This document shows, piece by piece, positions 1 through 9,834 of a stretch of 64,000 nucleotides of DNA. Made by a program: the position numbers and the translations under genes. The notes under the pieces are model-generated. The model saw only the letters and a list, made by a program, of their open reading frames with translations. It ran no database searches and was not told the DNA's origin. How positions within the stretch are numbered: the stretch's first letter is position 1; every line of letters begins with the position of its first letter. This DNA comes from Drosophila persimilis (Eukaryota; Arthropoda; Insecta; Diptera; Drosophilidae), in contig NW_020825330.1 in the NCBI RefSeq assembly GCF_003286085.1, positions 1,612,001 through 1,676,000 of the forward strand, in the 5' to 3' direction.

Positions 1-798
1 CCACTGGCCCCACCACCTAGTACTGATCAGGAGGTGGGAGGGAGCCAATATCTGCAATACAGATCAAATGAGTAATCATCTCCACGTACGTACAAAGAGG
101 TAGGCCGGCCAGGTGCCTAGATAAATTACCATTACCATTACCATTTACCGTTAACGAAATGAAACGCTTTCATTCTGGGTTCTCAAATGTTTTATTTCCA
201 TTGATCTCTCGCTGATTCTGATGAATGTTTCACATGCGATTAAACGCATGTACATATGTATGCATGAATGTATGTTTATGATGTGTTGAATGTGTATGTA
301 TGAGTGGCTGAATGACAACGCATTCCGATGTGGGTTGGGTGCGTGCTGGTGATGGCTTGTTTGCTAAATGCATATTTGCGTAGTAAAATTATTAATCAAA
401 TCCTATTCTCAGTACAATTTTGTTTAACAAATCGTTTCGTTCTACATCCTTTTGTTGTTGCTTATTTCTTTGTTCATTTTCACCTTGTGCTGCCCGGCTG
501 TTGTGTGTGTGTGTGTGTGTGTGTATGTGTGTGTGGGAGCAATAATTAAGGCTATAATTTATATTATATGTAATTGCTTTCGTTTTGGACTTCGCTTCCT
601 ATCTATCGAGCATTAGTTCAACTAGATCGAGCGACAGTTTGGCAGTATGGCATAAGGAAAGCTTTTATAAACAAACAAAAATTCAGCTCCGAGCGAGCAG
701 CTACGAAGCGCCAGCAGCAGGGGCAGTAGCACAGGTATTGCTCGTATGTGGCCGTCCTGCTCTGTCTCGTGTGTGTGAGGTGTTCTAGTGTGTGATTT

Positions 799-834
<36 letters not shown>

Positions 835-919
835 TGTGAGTGTGCTTAACTTGTTTTTTTTTTTTTCAAAATTTCTGTTTGTTTTTGCCGCTGTCGCTGC
901 TCCAAAACTGACTTTGACC
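1..919. other. Non-coding flank downstream of HIP
   Basis: This holds the 3' flank of the minus-strand HIP gene. It contains an ATTACC-like hexamer tract (about 125-150), an AT-rich stretch with ATG-containing TATGTA repeats (240-310), and two long (TG)n tracts (502-537 and 800-843). No conserved open frame was recognised; the short frames that run through the TG tracts are translations of the repeat. Confidence 0.6.
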
Positions 920-2399
920 TTAGTCGAGACCATCGTCGACAAAGTCCGCCGATTCCTTCTTGGCGGCCTTCGGCTCGCTGCTATCACTGGCCTTCTCTTT
1001 TTCGTCATTTTCCTGGCCAAACGGTCCGGCTCCAGCGCCACCGAAGCCAGCTCCAGTTGGGTCTCCACAAGGGAAGAACTGCTTCATCAAGTTGAAAATC
1101 TTCGGATTGGAGGCATACTTGGAAATGTTGGCCGGATTGGCTATGATATCCCGAATGGCGGCAGCCATCTCAGGATCCTTCATCAAGCCCAGCATCTCCG
1201 CTATTGAAGCGCCGCCGGGCATGCCGCCAGCACCGCCCATGTCTGGGAAACCACCGGGGAAGCCACCGGGGAAACCACCACCAGCTCCTCCTGGAAAGCC
1301 GCCGCCTGTCGAGCCGGCCGAAGCCTTTTGTTTTTCCTGCTCTTTGCGTGCCTTATTCTGGGCACGCAGACGATCCTTGACCTTACGCTCGGCCTGTTTG
1401 CGCTCCTGCTTGACACGGTGCTGCTCGATCTTTTTGGCATTGGGAGTCACCTCGCGCAGCCACTCGTCGGTCTCCTCGTCAAAGTCCAACTTGCAGGCCT
1501 GGCGCAGATCCTTGGCGGCCTCCTCGAACTGGCCCAGCAGGCGGTGTGCTCGTCCGCGGAACTTGTAGCCGGCTGCCGAGTCGCAGTTAAGTTCGAGGGC
1601 CTTATCGCAATCACGGATGCAAGCATTGGGCTTCTTCAGCTTGAGGAAGGCCTGGCCACGCTTGGCATAGTAGAGGGCATTGCCTGGATTCAGTTCAATG
1701 GCCTTGGTGTAGAGGCCAACGGCCTCCTCGAACTTTTGCTCGCCATAGGCCTTGGCCGCCTCACCGCGCACGTCGCCGGCCTGGTCCATCTCCTCTTCGG
1801 TGGGCTCTTTCGAAGAGTCACCCATGGGCTGGGCTGGATCAAGGTCGGGCTCGATGACGCCTGTGGAAAGGAGTGAAAAATGATAGCGGTGGCTGGAGCA
1901 AAGATCAAAGATTGTTCCGACAATCTGAAAAGTCACGTGACTCTGCAAAAAAATGCTAAGGCTACCAACGCACCTTCCATATCCAGCTCAACATCGGACT
2001 CGGACTCCGACAGAGAGTCGTCCTCCTCGCTGGCATCCGAATCGATGCTGACTCCCTCGGAGTCTGGGGTCGAGACACCAGCACCAGCCGATTTCGATTT
2101 GGGACCGGCATCGCCGCCGAACGGGCATTTTCTGGAAATTTCGATTTGCAAAAAAGCGAAAAAAAAATTGTACATATGTACATATGTGCGAAAAATGTAC
2201 GGAATGCGCGAACAACTTACCCGCCTGCAGCGGCGTCTGGCATCTTGAAGTCGCCTGCCGGAACCTGGCCGCCAAACTTCTCAATAAAATCCTTGACAAA
2301 CTTAAGTTGCGGCACATTCAAAACCGTGGGATTCGAGTCCACGAACTCGATGAAGCTCTTTAGCTTCACCAGGTCATCCTTTTCCATAGGCGCGGCCAT
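920..2399 (-). CDS. HIP: Hsc70-interacting protein (Hip/ST13 family co-chaperone)
   Basis: Three coding exons read on the minus strand: 2399-2221, 2131-1974 and 1860-920. Phases match exactly (179+158+941 nt, about 425 residues) and all junctions are GT/AG. Exon 1 carries the N-terminal Hip dimerisation segment (KLKSFIEFVDSNP). Exon 2 is Ser/Glu/Asp rich, ending ESESDVELDMEG. Exon 3 holds three TPR repeats (roughly residues 135-240, e.g. AIELNPGNALYYAKRGQAFL), a charged helical linker (KQERKQAERKVKDRLRAQ), a Gly-Phe-Pro-Gly repeat region equivalent to the GGMP repeats of vertebrate Hip, and a C-terminal STI1/DP domain (SIAEMLGLMKDPEMAAAIRD). Known family role: a cytosolic co-chaperone that binds the Hsc70 ATPase domain through its TPRs and stabilises the ADP state. 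Drosophila melanogaster has paralogues (HIP, HIP-R); which one this corresponds to cannot be decided here. It is divergent from MTFP1. Confidence 0.93.
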
Positions 2400-2808
2400 T
2401 TTCGTTTTTAATTTTCAATGATTTTCAAGTTTTTACTTTTTACTTCTATTCAGTGTGACTGCGTACTTATCGATCAAAAATACACTCTGAAATGAACCGA
2501 TTTTCAAAATATACCGATGAAAAAACGTACTTAGCCCACTTAAACCCCCTTTATTTAAACAGGATAACAACTTGAGTTAAAATGCGGAAAATAAAAATAG
2601 ATCTAATAGGCTAAGCACTCTCTGTCCATGATATGAAATCATGTTTTGACATTCGATACAGTATAAATTAATTTTCTTCCGTAAAAAATAGAACGAACTT
2701 AGCCCACTTAACCCCCCTTTATGTAAACAGACGAACAGATGTTCGTAGGTTGTTACTTAATTCTCGTTTTAAATAATTACGTACTAAACCCAGGGTGACG
2801 CAGACACA
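2400..2808. promoter_or_regulatory. Shared divergent promoter region HIP / MTFP1
   Basis: These 409 bp separate the two ATG codons of divergent genes and must contain both 5' UTRs and core promoters. An ATCGAT-containing motif resembling part of a DRE lies near 2468. A 34 bp direct repeat occurs at 2529-2562 and 2697-2730. No TATA box is obvious for either gene, as is common for Drosophila housekeeping genes. Confidence 0.6.
2529..2730. repeat. 34 bp direct repeat pair in divergent promoter
   Basis: The motif starting ACTTAGCCCACTTAA and ending AAACAG appears at 2529-2562 and again at 2697-2730, 168 bp apart, with a few mismatches and a C-run of similar length in both. The two copies share the same orientation. 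They could be duplicated regulatory sites or the footprint of a small insertion. Confidence 0.8.
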
Positions 2809-3430
2809 ATGGCAGCCGCAGCCCCGCCCCCGGATACAGCTAACGCGATCGAGAAAGCCCCCAAGGAAGTGGACATCTACCGTGATACCTTCATCCGTTA
2901 CATGGGTAAGCGCAGAAAATACAATTGCAAATCGAAACTAGCCTCAAGCCCAACCCTGTGCGTGCCTCTGATATTTCAGGCTACAGCAATGAGATTGGCG
3001 AGGCTTTCAGACCTCTGGTGCCCAAGTCGATTGTGGCCGCCTCCTATGGCATGGCCATTGGCTACGTGTGCACGGACACCTTCGACAAGTCGCTGCGCCT
3101 GCAGAGGACCGGTGCCTCCAATCGCGATTTGGCCATCTTGGCCGGGGACGTGTTTAGCTGGCAGATGATGGCCTCTGTGATCATTCCGGGCCTGGTTATA
3201 AATCGGTACGCGTGCAGTTCCATGGCTCTGGGTCTCTACATTCTTCCGCACTACACTTCTTTTCCAGAATCACGTGGGCCAGCCGGATGATGCTGAGCAA
3301 GGCACCAGTGGGTATACTGAAGACGGTGCCAACGCTGATAGGACTGGCGAGCATTCCACTGATCATCCATCCCATTGACAGCCTTGTGGATCGCATAATG
3401 GACGAAACCTACCGTAAGGCTGTGCGGTAG
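2809..3430 (+). CDS. Mitochondrial fission process protein 1 (MTP18/MTFP1 family)
   Basis: Three exons: 2809-2905, 2980-3205 and 3268-3430 (97+226+163 nt, 161 residues). The introns are short (74 and 62 bp) with GTAAG/CAG and GTACG/CAG junctions, and phases agree. The family signature is clear: VDIYRDTFIRYMGYSNEIGE, then FRPLVPKSIVAASYGMAIGY, then DLAILAGDVFSWQMMASVII, then PTLIGLASIPLIIHPIDSLV ahead of the DR(I/V)MDE-type C-terminus. The length is close to the approximately 166 residues of vertebrate MTFP1. Known family role: an inner mitochondrial membrane protein with several hydrophobic segments that promotes mitochondrial fission. The start is the only in-frame ATG before the conserved VDIYRDT block. 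It converges on the glutathione synthetase gene. Confidence 0.93.
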
Positions 3431-3777
3431 TGAAGGCAAGGCCTACCGCTCCGCGTTCCCCATTCAAACTTCTTGTTCCGGTGATAGTCTCTAGCTCTTA
3501 AGTATTTCCAAATGCCACATGCTACATGATACATGCCACTCTGCTCTGCATCGTAGATGACAGCTAAGCCCTTGGCCTAAATGCAATTTGAATCGATACA
3601 TAGATATGTATATATTTGATAAATTTACGTTTTATTGCAACTGAGACAGCACGGACATATTTGTGTTGGTAGGGTGTGGAGGGTAGGGTCGTAAATGTAC
3701 AATATGCTTTAAAAAAATAACTTCTCTATACACGCATGAGGCCACTGGTGGAATGCCGCTCGATTGGTGGACTGCAT
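3431..3777. terminator. Convergent 3' UTR region of MTFP1 and glutathione synthetase
   Basis: The two stop codons face each other across 347 bp. TTTTATTGC near 3630 supplies an AATAAA hexamer on the minus strand for glutathione synthetase. For MTFP1 the plus-strand A-rich AAAAAAATAA near 3710 is the best candidate. If both are used, the two 3' UTRs overlap in antisense. Confidence 0.5.
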
Positions 3778-5539
3778 CTAGTTCTCGTCCTCGTCGTCGC
3801 TGTCGATCAAATAGGGACTGTCCAGGGCGCCCAGGCCGGCGGCCACGCCACCCTCGTTAGCCGTCGCCAGCTTGGTGCGGAGCATGTGACCGGCCTGATA
3901 GTTGTGAATGATATGGTCAGCATCGCCGATGACTACCCCAAAGATTCCCAGTTCGGAGACCATGTCCACAATGGTGGGCGGCATCTCGGCGCCTGGACGC
4001 ACCATGTAGCCCTTGGTTAAGGGCGGATGTATGAGGTCCATTAGGATCCAGCCCGAGCGCTCAACGCGAGACATACGCTGCAAGGCAGACACAGAAGAGA
4101 TTAGGGAGGACTATCTTGGATCAGGGATAGTGATCAGATCTCACCTTGAGGGCGTCTGGAATGTCCAGCCCATAGACATTATTGCCACCGCCCTCGCGTT
4201 GCGGCTTGAGCACAAACTTCTCGGGTGTGCGCAGTGCCATCTCGTAGGTGGCATTGCCTGCATCGTTGTCGTCCAGCGAGTAGAGACCAGTAAAGATCTT
4301 GCCTACTGCCTTGATCTCCTCCGGATCGTTGATGAAGCGTTCCAGCACCGCCGGTTGGGCCAGTGCCTGCTGTACTTTCTTTGTCCCCGCTAGATGGTAC
4401 TGGATCGACGGGCACTTGATGGCCAGCGATGTCTCCATCAGGTAGCGGGCATCCCACTCGTCCTGCGAGTGATAGTGTCCGGGCTCGTAGCCGGCACGGA
4501 AGTAGATCACAGCTACCTCAAGGCCACTCCTGAAAGAGGAAAAAAAACATTAGAAAGAGGCGGAGCTAATGGATTATTACGTACAGCAGGAGCTCCTTGT
4601 TCAAGCCGAGTTTTCCCTCGCGATGAACATCGGTGAGGGTACGACGCAGCACCTTGATATGGGGATAGGTCTCCCGTATGTAGAACTCGTGGAAGCGCTG
4701 ATCGCAGATGTTGTAGGACACATCCTCGATGATGAACAGGATCACAGCCTGCGGCTTGGCATAGATGTCCCAGGCCTTGACCATCCCGTCACAGAGTCCA
4801 GCCAGGGCATTGTTATTGGGCATCTATTGGAAGGAGTTATCAGACGAATTAGCTAGATATATATTCAAGGCAAGGTATACGGGGCACGGGGATACTCACT
4901 TTCGGCAGCTTGTCGGCATGTCCCAGTTCTCTCAGCACAAAACTGATTTTGATCGAAGCAGACAGAGCGGAGGCGGAGAAGAGAGACGAGAGAGAAGGCG
5001 AGATTAGCATAATTCTGTGCCCAGACCAGGGACCAACAACAACAGCAACAGACAACAAGAACAACAGGGTTGTGGGGGACAAAGTTAGTTACATTTACAC
5101 CGCAAAGAACACAAAGAACTCTTGGATTAGAAGATACTCAATGGTTTGGATGTGTAGATGGGTTTACGTATGGTTGCGGCTGAGGGATAGGTATGGGATA
5201 GAGGCGGGTTTTAGATATATTAGATTTAAGCTGCTCAGAAGCCAAGATGGAAGATGGAGAATGGAAGATGGAAGGGTGCATAAGCAAGGCATGAGCGCAT
5301 GAAAAGAGTAGGAGACAGACTAAAGCCATTGTTAGATGTTTGAGGGGGCCGCCGCATGCAACAAAAGAGGCAAAGACAGAACAATAGAAGAACAGCAAAA
5401 GACAGGGGGAGAGAGAGATCTATGATAAGCTTCGATCTATGGAGATTCTACGATGGAGATTCTACGGATGAGTGTGGGTGGTGCGTGAGTGGCAGTGCTT
5501 GGAGGGAGGAGTTAGAGGGTTTGTTGCAAGTGTAAGTGC

Positions 5540-5572
<33 letters not shown>

Positions 5573-8500
5573 TGTATACGTGTGAGTGTGTGATAGATAG
5601 AAGAGCGCTTAATACTTCTGCAGCTGCACCAAGTGTGTGGCAATGCCACCGAAACTGGAGGCAACCGTGTTGATTTCGACCTGCTTTATGGCACAGCCCT
5701 CGTACACGTGACCCAAATAGTCGGAACGCAATAGGCCGATGCTATAAGCCTGTAATTATGATCGTTATACATTATATATACATATACATTTCACAGCAGC
5801 AATTCCCTTAATTCTAATTCTAAACTTAAGCCAAATCAAAATAGGAAGGTAGAAAAAAAGTAATGATCAATCAATCAAAATGTATATTGTTGCGCACCGT
5901 CCTCCACAGGCTATATAATTCATAGAGAGAGCGAGAAAGAGATGAGACCTTGATATAGATGTAGAGAGAGAGAGAGAAAGAGTGACAGAACTGGCGATTG
6001 TATGGCGATGGGTGGAATGGTGGTTACATGAAAGCTTTGCAGATTTATGTTAAAGCAACTGCCAAAATATCTATATATTTAAGAAGAAAAAACTGCCTGT
6101 TTCTGCTTCGTTGGGTTCTACAGTAATAGCAACCAGCCCCCCCCCCCCCCCCCCCCCCCCAGGATTAATTCTGCTTTGTGTTTGTTTTTGTGGAAAATCC
6201 GATAAGGCCCGCAGCTGATCCGCAATGGGTTGCCATATTTTGTTGTATCTTAATTAAAAATCAATTGCCAGAACAGAAACAGCAACGTATATTATTCATA
6301 CCGAACTAAACCCAACCGAACCCCTCCTCTGTTTGTCTTATCGCTTTACGTTTGAGCGCTTAAACGCTTCAGCAAATATAATAATATATCAGCTGGCATT
6401 CTATCTATTATATTCCTATCTAGTACTCGTGTGGATAGTATCTCTCTAGAGTGGGGTCAGGGGAAGGGAGGGGAGGGACTGCTCGTACATGCACACTTCT
6501 GGAGATATATAGTAGATATATGTAGTATCTCTCTGGTCATGCGGGGAGGACTACTTACAGACACAAAGAACGGCACAGAAAACATGAATTAGAATTGGTA
6601 AAAACTTGGATGATCTGGTTAAAGCGGTGTCGATTAGTTAGCTTCTTTGATCAGAATATTAAGCAGGGATGCTGGCGGTCGGGCGTCGGGTAGGCAGTAC
6701 AGAAGGAGGAGGAGGCGGTAGGCAGAAAGCGGAAGGCGGTAGGCAGCAGAGCAGGCGGCAGACCAACATTACTCAGCATTCTGTTGGGGGGACTCAACCG
6801 AAAAGTAGTAATCAAATTAGTTAGCAAATACATGTAGAAAATACAAGTCAAGTTAAACTATGTGCATGTGTGTTTAAAAGTAATTAAGACTCGAACAGAA
6901 TGGAACTAGAAAAGGAGGCTTTAGCCTCCTTCGATTAGGCTACAGGACACTACAAAGGCAGCACAAAAACTCACACGAGGCAATGTGAGAAAAAGACTAA
7001 CAAATTCCGTTGTGACAACAAACGGTCTACGGTTTTAAAAGGATCAGTCATCATTGATCAATGATCACTGGGTGTGTGTGTGTGTGATCGTGAGAATGAT
7101 ATGCTCTATAAAATATTGGCAGTGGATGATTGATAATGGAGTGTGGATGTGTGAGGGTGAGGATTTGTTGGGTGACAGTGGTGGGGGTGGGGGACAGCAC
7201 CTTTGTACGGTTTTACTTGCTGGTCCCAAATGGCCAAAGCCCGAAGCTATCGTATTGATCTCGACCTGCTTCCAGCAGCAGTAGGCCGCCGTCTTTCGAT
7301 CCTTGGATGCCACGGTAGCGGTGGTTATCCCAGAGACTGTGGCCCGACTCAGATGCATATCCCGCTTGGCCTCCTCCTCTTCCGACCTCGCTTCTGCCTT
7401 GGACTTGGCCTTGCCTCTTCCGCCTCCTCCACTTCCAGTCCCAGCAGCAGCAGCAGCAGCAGCAGCAGTATCCGCTTGACCATCCTCGCCAGCCTCTCCT
7501 CGCAGCAGCAGGGCCTTGGGCGAGAGCTCCGGGCATCCGGACTCTAGCATTAGGTCGCTGCGCAGCATCCCCAATGATGTTCGCTTCGGATGGCGATTGT
7601 TTGATTGATTTGTTGGTTGGTTGGTTGAGTTGATTGATTGATTGGTTGATTGGAGCAGTGCACAGCGATGCAATGAGGTACGGATAATGGAGCAACAAAT
7701 TGTGGTTGAGATTGATTGATAAATTTGGACAGATTTCGGTTTGATTCGGTGGGTGTGTCGGGTGATTGGTGGTGGTAGTGGTAGTGGCGGTGCATTGTGC
7801 GGGTTAGATTTTGGTTGAGTTGAGTTGAGACGCCGAGAAGAGCAGAATATATGTGAAATTAATTTCGTATTAAATAATAAAGTGTGAATACATATTATTC
7901 AATAAATAAAGACAGAATTCTTGCAAAAACATAAACGAATAGAGTGAGAGAGAGAGAGCTACAGCAAGGAGTGGGGATCTGGAAGTCGGAAAAGGGACTG
8001 GGTCTTGGACTTTCTGGCATTCGCAGATCGATTTACAAGCTAACAGATTGACTGGCGATAAGGAGGCCGCTCCTAAAGGATGAACGCATAAATTACGCCA
8101 GATTATCTGAAGCTTCCATTATGCACATGGCAATGGCTATGGCTATGACTTTGGTTGCGGGGCGATTTATGGATGGGCGATAAGATTACACCAGCCGATG
8201 TGCGAGCGGCTGAGAGGCCGCAATAAATTAATCGCCTGCCCCTAGACTAGCTCTAGCTCCTGATGGATGTTCACGCCTACACCTACGGCTACGGCTATGG
8301 CTATGGCTATGATGAGGTGTGTACTGTAGGGTGGCTGTGTGTGCTCGAGTGTGTGTGGATGCGGATGGAGGGATGTGCTTGTGTGTGTGTGCGTGTGCGT
8401 GTTTGTGGGTGTGGATGGACGCAACGAAGCAGAAGACGGCGTCTCACCTGTGTGAAGCCATGTGCCAGCACTTTCCGATAGATGTTAAACAGATTGGCGG

Positions 8501-8901
8501 TGAACTCATCCACCTTGATAGTCTCCGCCAGGGTGGTGGTGATGAACTCCTCATCGTGGGCCACATTGTGCATCAGACGGTTGATGATCGGCTGCAGGCC
8601 CACCGCCTTCTCGAACTCCTTGCGCGGAAACGAGGAGGGGACCAGCACAAACGGAGCAAACTATTACACATACACAAGGGGGCGTACAATTAGATAGGGC
8701 AATTGGATCAACACCGCTGGCACTCTGCACCACTCTACTCACGTTCAAGGAATCCGGACTGAAGCTGGTCTTGGAACGCATGGCCGCACCGTGCATGATG
8801 GCATAGTCCTTGGCCTTGCCCGTCACCTCGATCAATTCGTCCTCGGGCAACGGCAGGTGGATGCAGTTCCGCAGCACGGGTGTATTGGGATCGACGGACA
8901 T
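3778..8901 (-). CDS. Gss: Glutathione synthetase (eukaryotic GSS family), with alternative exon 3
   Basis: Constitutive coding exons on the minus strand: 8901-8743, 8660-8448, then one alternative exon (7583-7201 or 5749-5616), 4942-4900, 4823-4585, 4529-4145 and 4077-3778. Every junction is GT/AG and the phases close, giving 490 residues with the downstream exon or 573 with the upstream one. Family landmarks: RSDY and KQVEINT (the Glu and Asn of this motif bind metal/ATP in the human enzyme), KAWDIYAKP, VIYFRAGYEPGHY, LAGTKKVQQALAQP, the ATP-grasp loop KPQREGGGNNVYG, and the C-terminal LRTKLATANEGGVAAGLG. Reaction: gamma-glutamylcysteine + glycine + ATP gives glutathione, in the cytosol, as a dimer. 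The ATG at 8901 follows an acceptor at 8970, so a non-coding 5' exon is expected upstream. D. melanogaster has two Gss genes; which one this matches is open. Confidence 0.93.
4943..5615 (-). other. Gss intron between exon B and the 43 nt exon
   Basis: This is a 673 bp intron containing a (GT)n tract at 5541-5570 and purine-rich GAGA-type sequence. No coding frame was recognised. Confidence 0.6.
5616..5749 (-). other. Gss: Glutathione synthetase alternative exon B (canonical)
   Basis: This 134 nt exon encodes AYSIGLLRSDYLGHVYEGCA followed by IKQVEINTVASSFGGIATHL. The acceptor is ATTACAG and the donor GTATTA. It enters in phase 0 and leaves in phase 2, which fits the 43 nt exon at 4942-4900 (first base completes a codon, then TTTGTG). 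Its length matches the human enzyme over the same segment, so this is the conventional form. The in-frame TAA just past the donor shows that it must be spliced. Confidence 0.85.
5750..7200 (-). other. Gss interval between the two alternative exons
   Basis: This 1.45 kb holds GAGA-type runs (about 5925-5985), an uninterrupted 24-base poly-C at 6137-6160, AT-rich stretches and a GGCGGTAGGCAG minisatellite-like patch near 6700-6760. No additional exon with glutathione synthetase similarity was found. Any sequences that enforce the choice between exons A and B would be expected here and in the flanking introns. Confidence 0.5.
6137..6160 (+). repeat. Poly-C tract, 24 bases
   Basis: An uninterrupted run of 24 C lies inside the Gss intron. 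Read from the transcribed strand it is poly-G. Runs this long are rare in Drosophila, and the exact count may be an assembly estimate. Confidence 0.9.
7201..7583 (-). other. Gss: Glutathione synthetase alternative exon A (long form)
   Basis: This 383 nt exon has the same entry and exit phases as exon B and the same conserved ends: RTSLGMLRSDL at the start, KQVEINTIASGFGHLG near the end, and the same 15 residues from the IAS/VAS block to the exit. Between the RSD and KQVEIN motifs it carries about 83 extra residues, including poly-Ala (from a CAG tract at about 7445-7468 read in reverse), a Gly-rich run and a Lys/Arg/Glu-rich run. The acceptor (CCGAAG) has a weak pyrimidine tract; the donor is AGGTGCTG. 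The metal-ligand Glu and Asn of EIN are kept. No internal donor/acceptor pair that would remove the insertion was seen. Confidence 0.7.
7584..8447 (-). other. Gss intron upstream of exon A
   Basis: This 864 bp intron has a GATT/GGTT-rich simple tract (7592-7660), a GGCTAT/GGCTAC tract (8285-8310) and TG-rich sequence (8320-8410). The short frames here are repeat translations. Confidence 0.6.
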
Positions 8902-9419
8902 GGTTCGGCTTCTGACTGTGGCTGCGGGACTGGTCTGGTCAGGGGACTGGCTGCTGCTGCTGCTGCTGGCTGAAAGTACACAATCGATGGTCAGCAACTC
9001 TCGAATACTCCGATGGCGGCAGGGAGGGCCTCACAATTGCGCCTGTTCGCCGGGAATGCTCGCTGCTGAATGCCAGCAGTCAGTGTGTGCTTGTGCTTGG
9101 ATATTGCTATCGCTATCTCTTCCGCCGACTCGTATTTCGTCACCGGTCGCAAGCCCTGGCTGCTACGCTGCACTCTCTTGCTTGGGTCTTGGCTGTTTCT
9201 ATGGTTACACTCGTCGTCACTTGCGATCGGGCACACGATAATTTGGGCTATAATTTTGTGTATTGTGTAGTTTAGTTTACAAATTAAATTTAAAACAATA
9301 CAATTGACGGGAAAACTAAAACAGAATTCTTCAACAAAACCAAAATACAAAAACCAATATTAGGGATGGGCGATAGTCGACCCAGCTGACTTGTCACGAG
9401 CATGAGCACGACCACTAAT
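8902..9419 (-). promoter_or_regulatory. 5' UTR and promoter region of glutathione synthetase
   Basis: Position 8969 is the first base after a good acceptor (ACTTTCAG), so bases 8969-8902 are exonic 5' UTR including a CTG/CAG tract. A non-coding first exon should lie within about 8990-9350, where an unbroken minus-strand frame exists but no family similarity is seen. The transcription start was not located. The decayed repeat region begins directly upstream, at about 9420. Confidence 0.4.
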
Positions 9420-9690
9420 CTAACAGCACAGTACATACATACATATGTAGATGTGCCAGTTCATACACCGAACATGTCGAAAACGAACTGTCTGGATTAG
9501 ATCCCAGTGTCATCCTTCGATCTCTCCATCGACAACAAGGACATTGCCTATGGCAGCCAAGGGAGCGGCTACGCGGACTACTAGACTCTAGATAGATATC
9601 GTTGTTGTTAGGTTTAAGGATATATAAGGATTTAGATAATACATAGATATTGTAAACTTTTAATAACACGTTTTTATTATATGCTCTTCC
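9420..9690 (+). pseudogene. Fragment A of an unidentified two-exon gene family (internally deleted)
   Basis: The sequence around ATGTCG at 9474 matches the start region of fragment D (19731). After only a few codons it meets a stop, and it then continues directly with the 3' coding end of the family: codons for SSFDLSIDNKDIAYGSQGSG and YADY, then TAG at 9582-9584. The middle of the gene is missing. The following bases (GTTGTTGTTAGGTTTAAGG) also match the 3' ends of fragments B and D, so the UTR was copied too. The function of the family is unknown. Confidence 0.65.
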
Positions 9691-9725
9691 TTCTTGATCG
9701 TCATATTCGAATTGTCGAGGACAAG

Positions 9726-9733
9726 TATCGATA
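9726..9733. promoter_or_regulatory. DRE-like octamer TATCGATA
   Basis: A perfect TATCGATA palindrome, the Drosophila DNA-replication-related element core, lies among other ATCGAT-like sequences at 9726-9780. It sits between gene fragment A and the foldback-like element, with no transcript assigned to it. It could be a chance occurrence in AT-rich DNA. Confidence 0.35.
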
Positions 9734-9834
9734 TATCGAGTACATTGGTGTTTCTTATAATACTATCGATGAGTAAATCTTAAACTAATATTCATATCTT
9801 ACAATATGTTTATTTATTTGTACCAGGCTAAAAC

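Noticed and set aside
622..1068. Frames through the TG/CA microsatellite near HIP
   Set aside because: They consist largely of TH or CV repeats and partly of HIP antisense sequence.
1328..1876. 182-codon plus-strand frame
   Set aside because: It is the antisense shadow of HIP exon 3, whose TPR frame is unmistakable.
8991..9350. 119-codon minus-strand frame upstream of glutathione synthetase as an N-terminal extension
   Set aside because: An acceptor at 8970 separates it from the coding exon, and the family does not have such an extension; it is likely 5' UTR or promoter.
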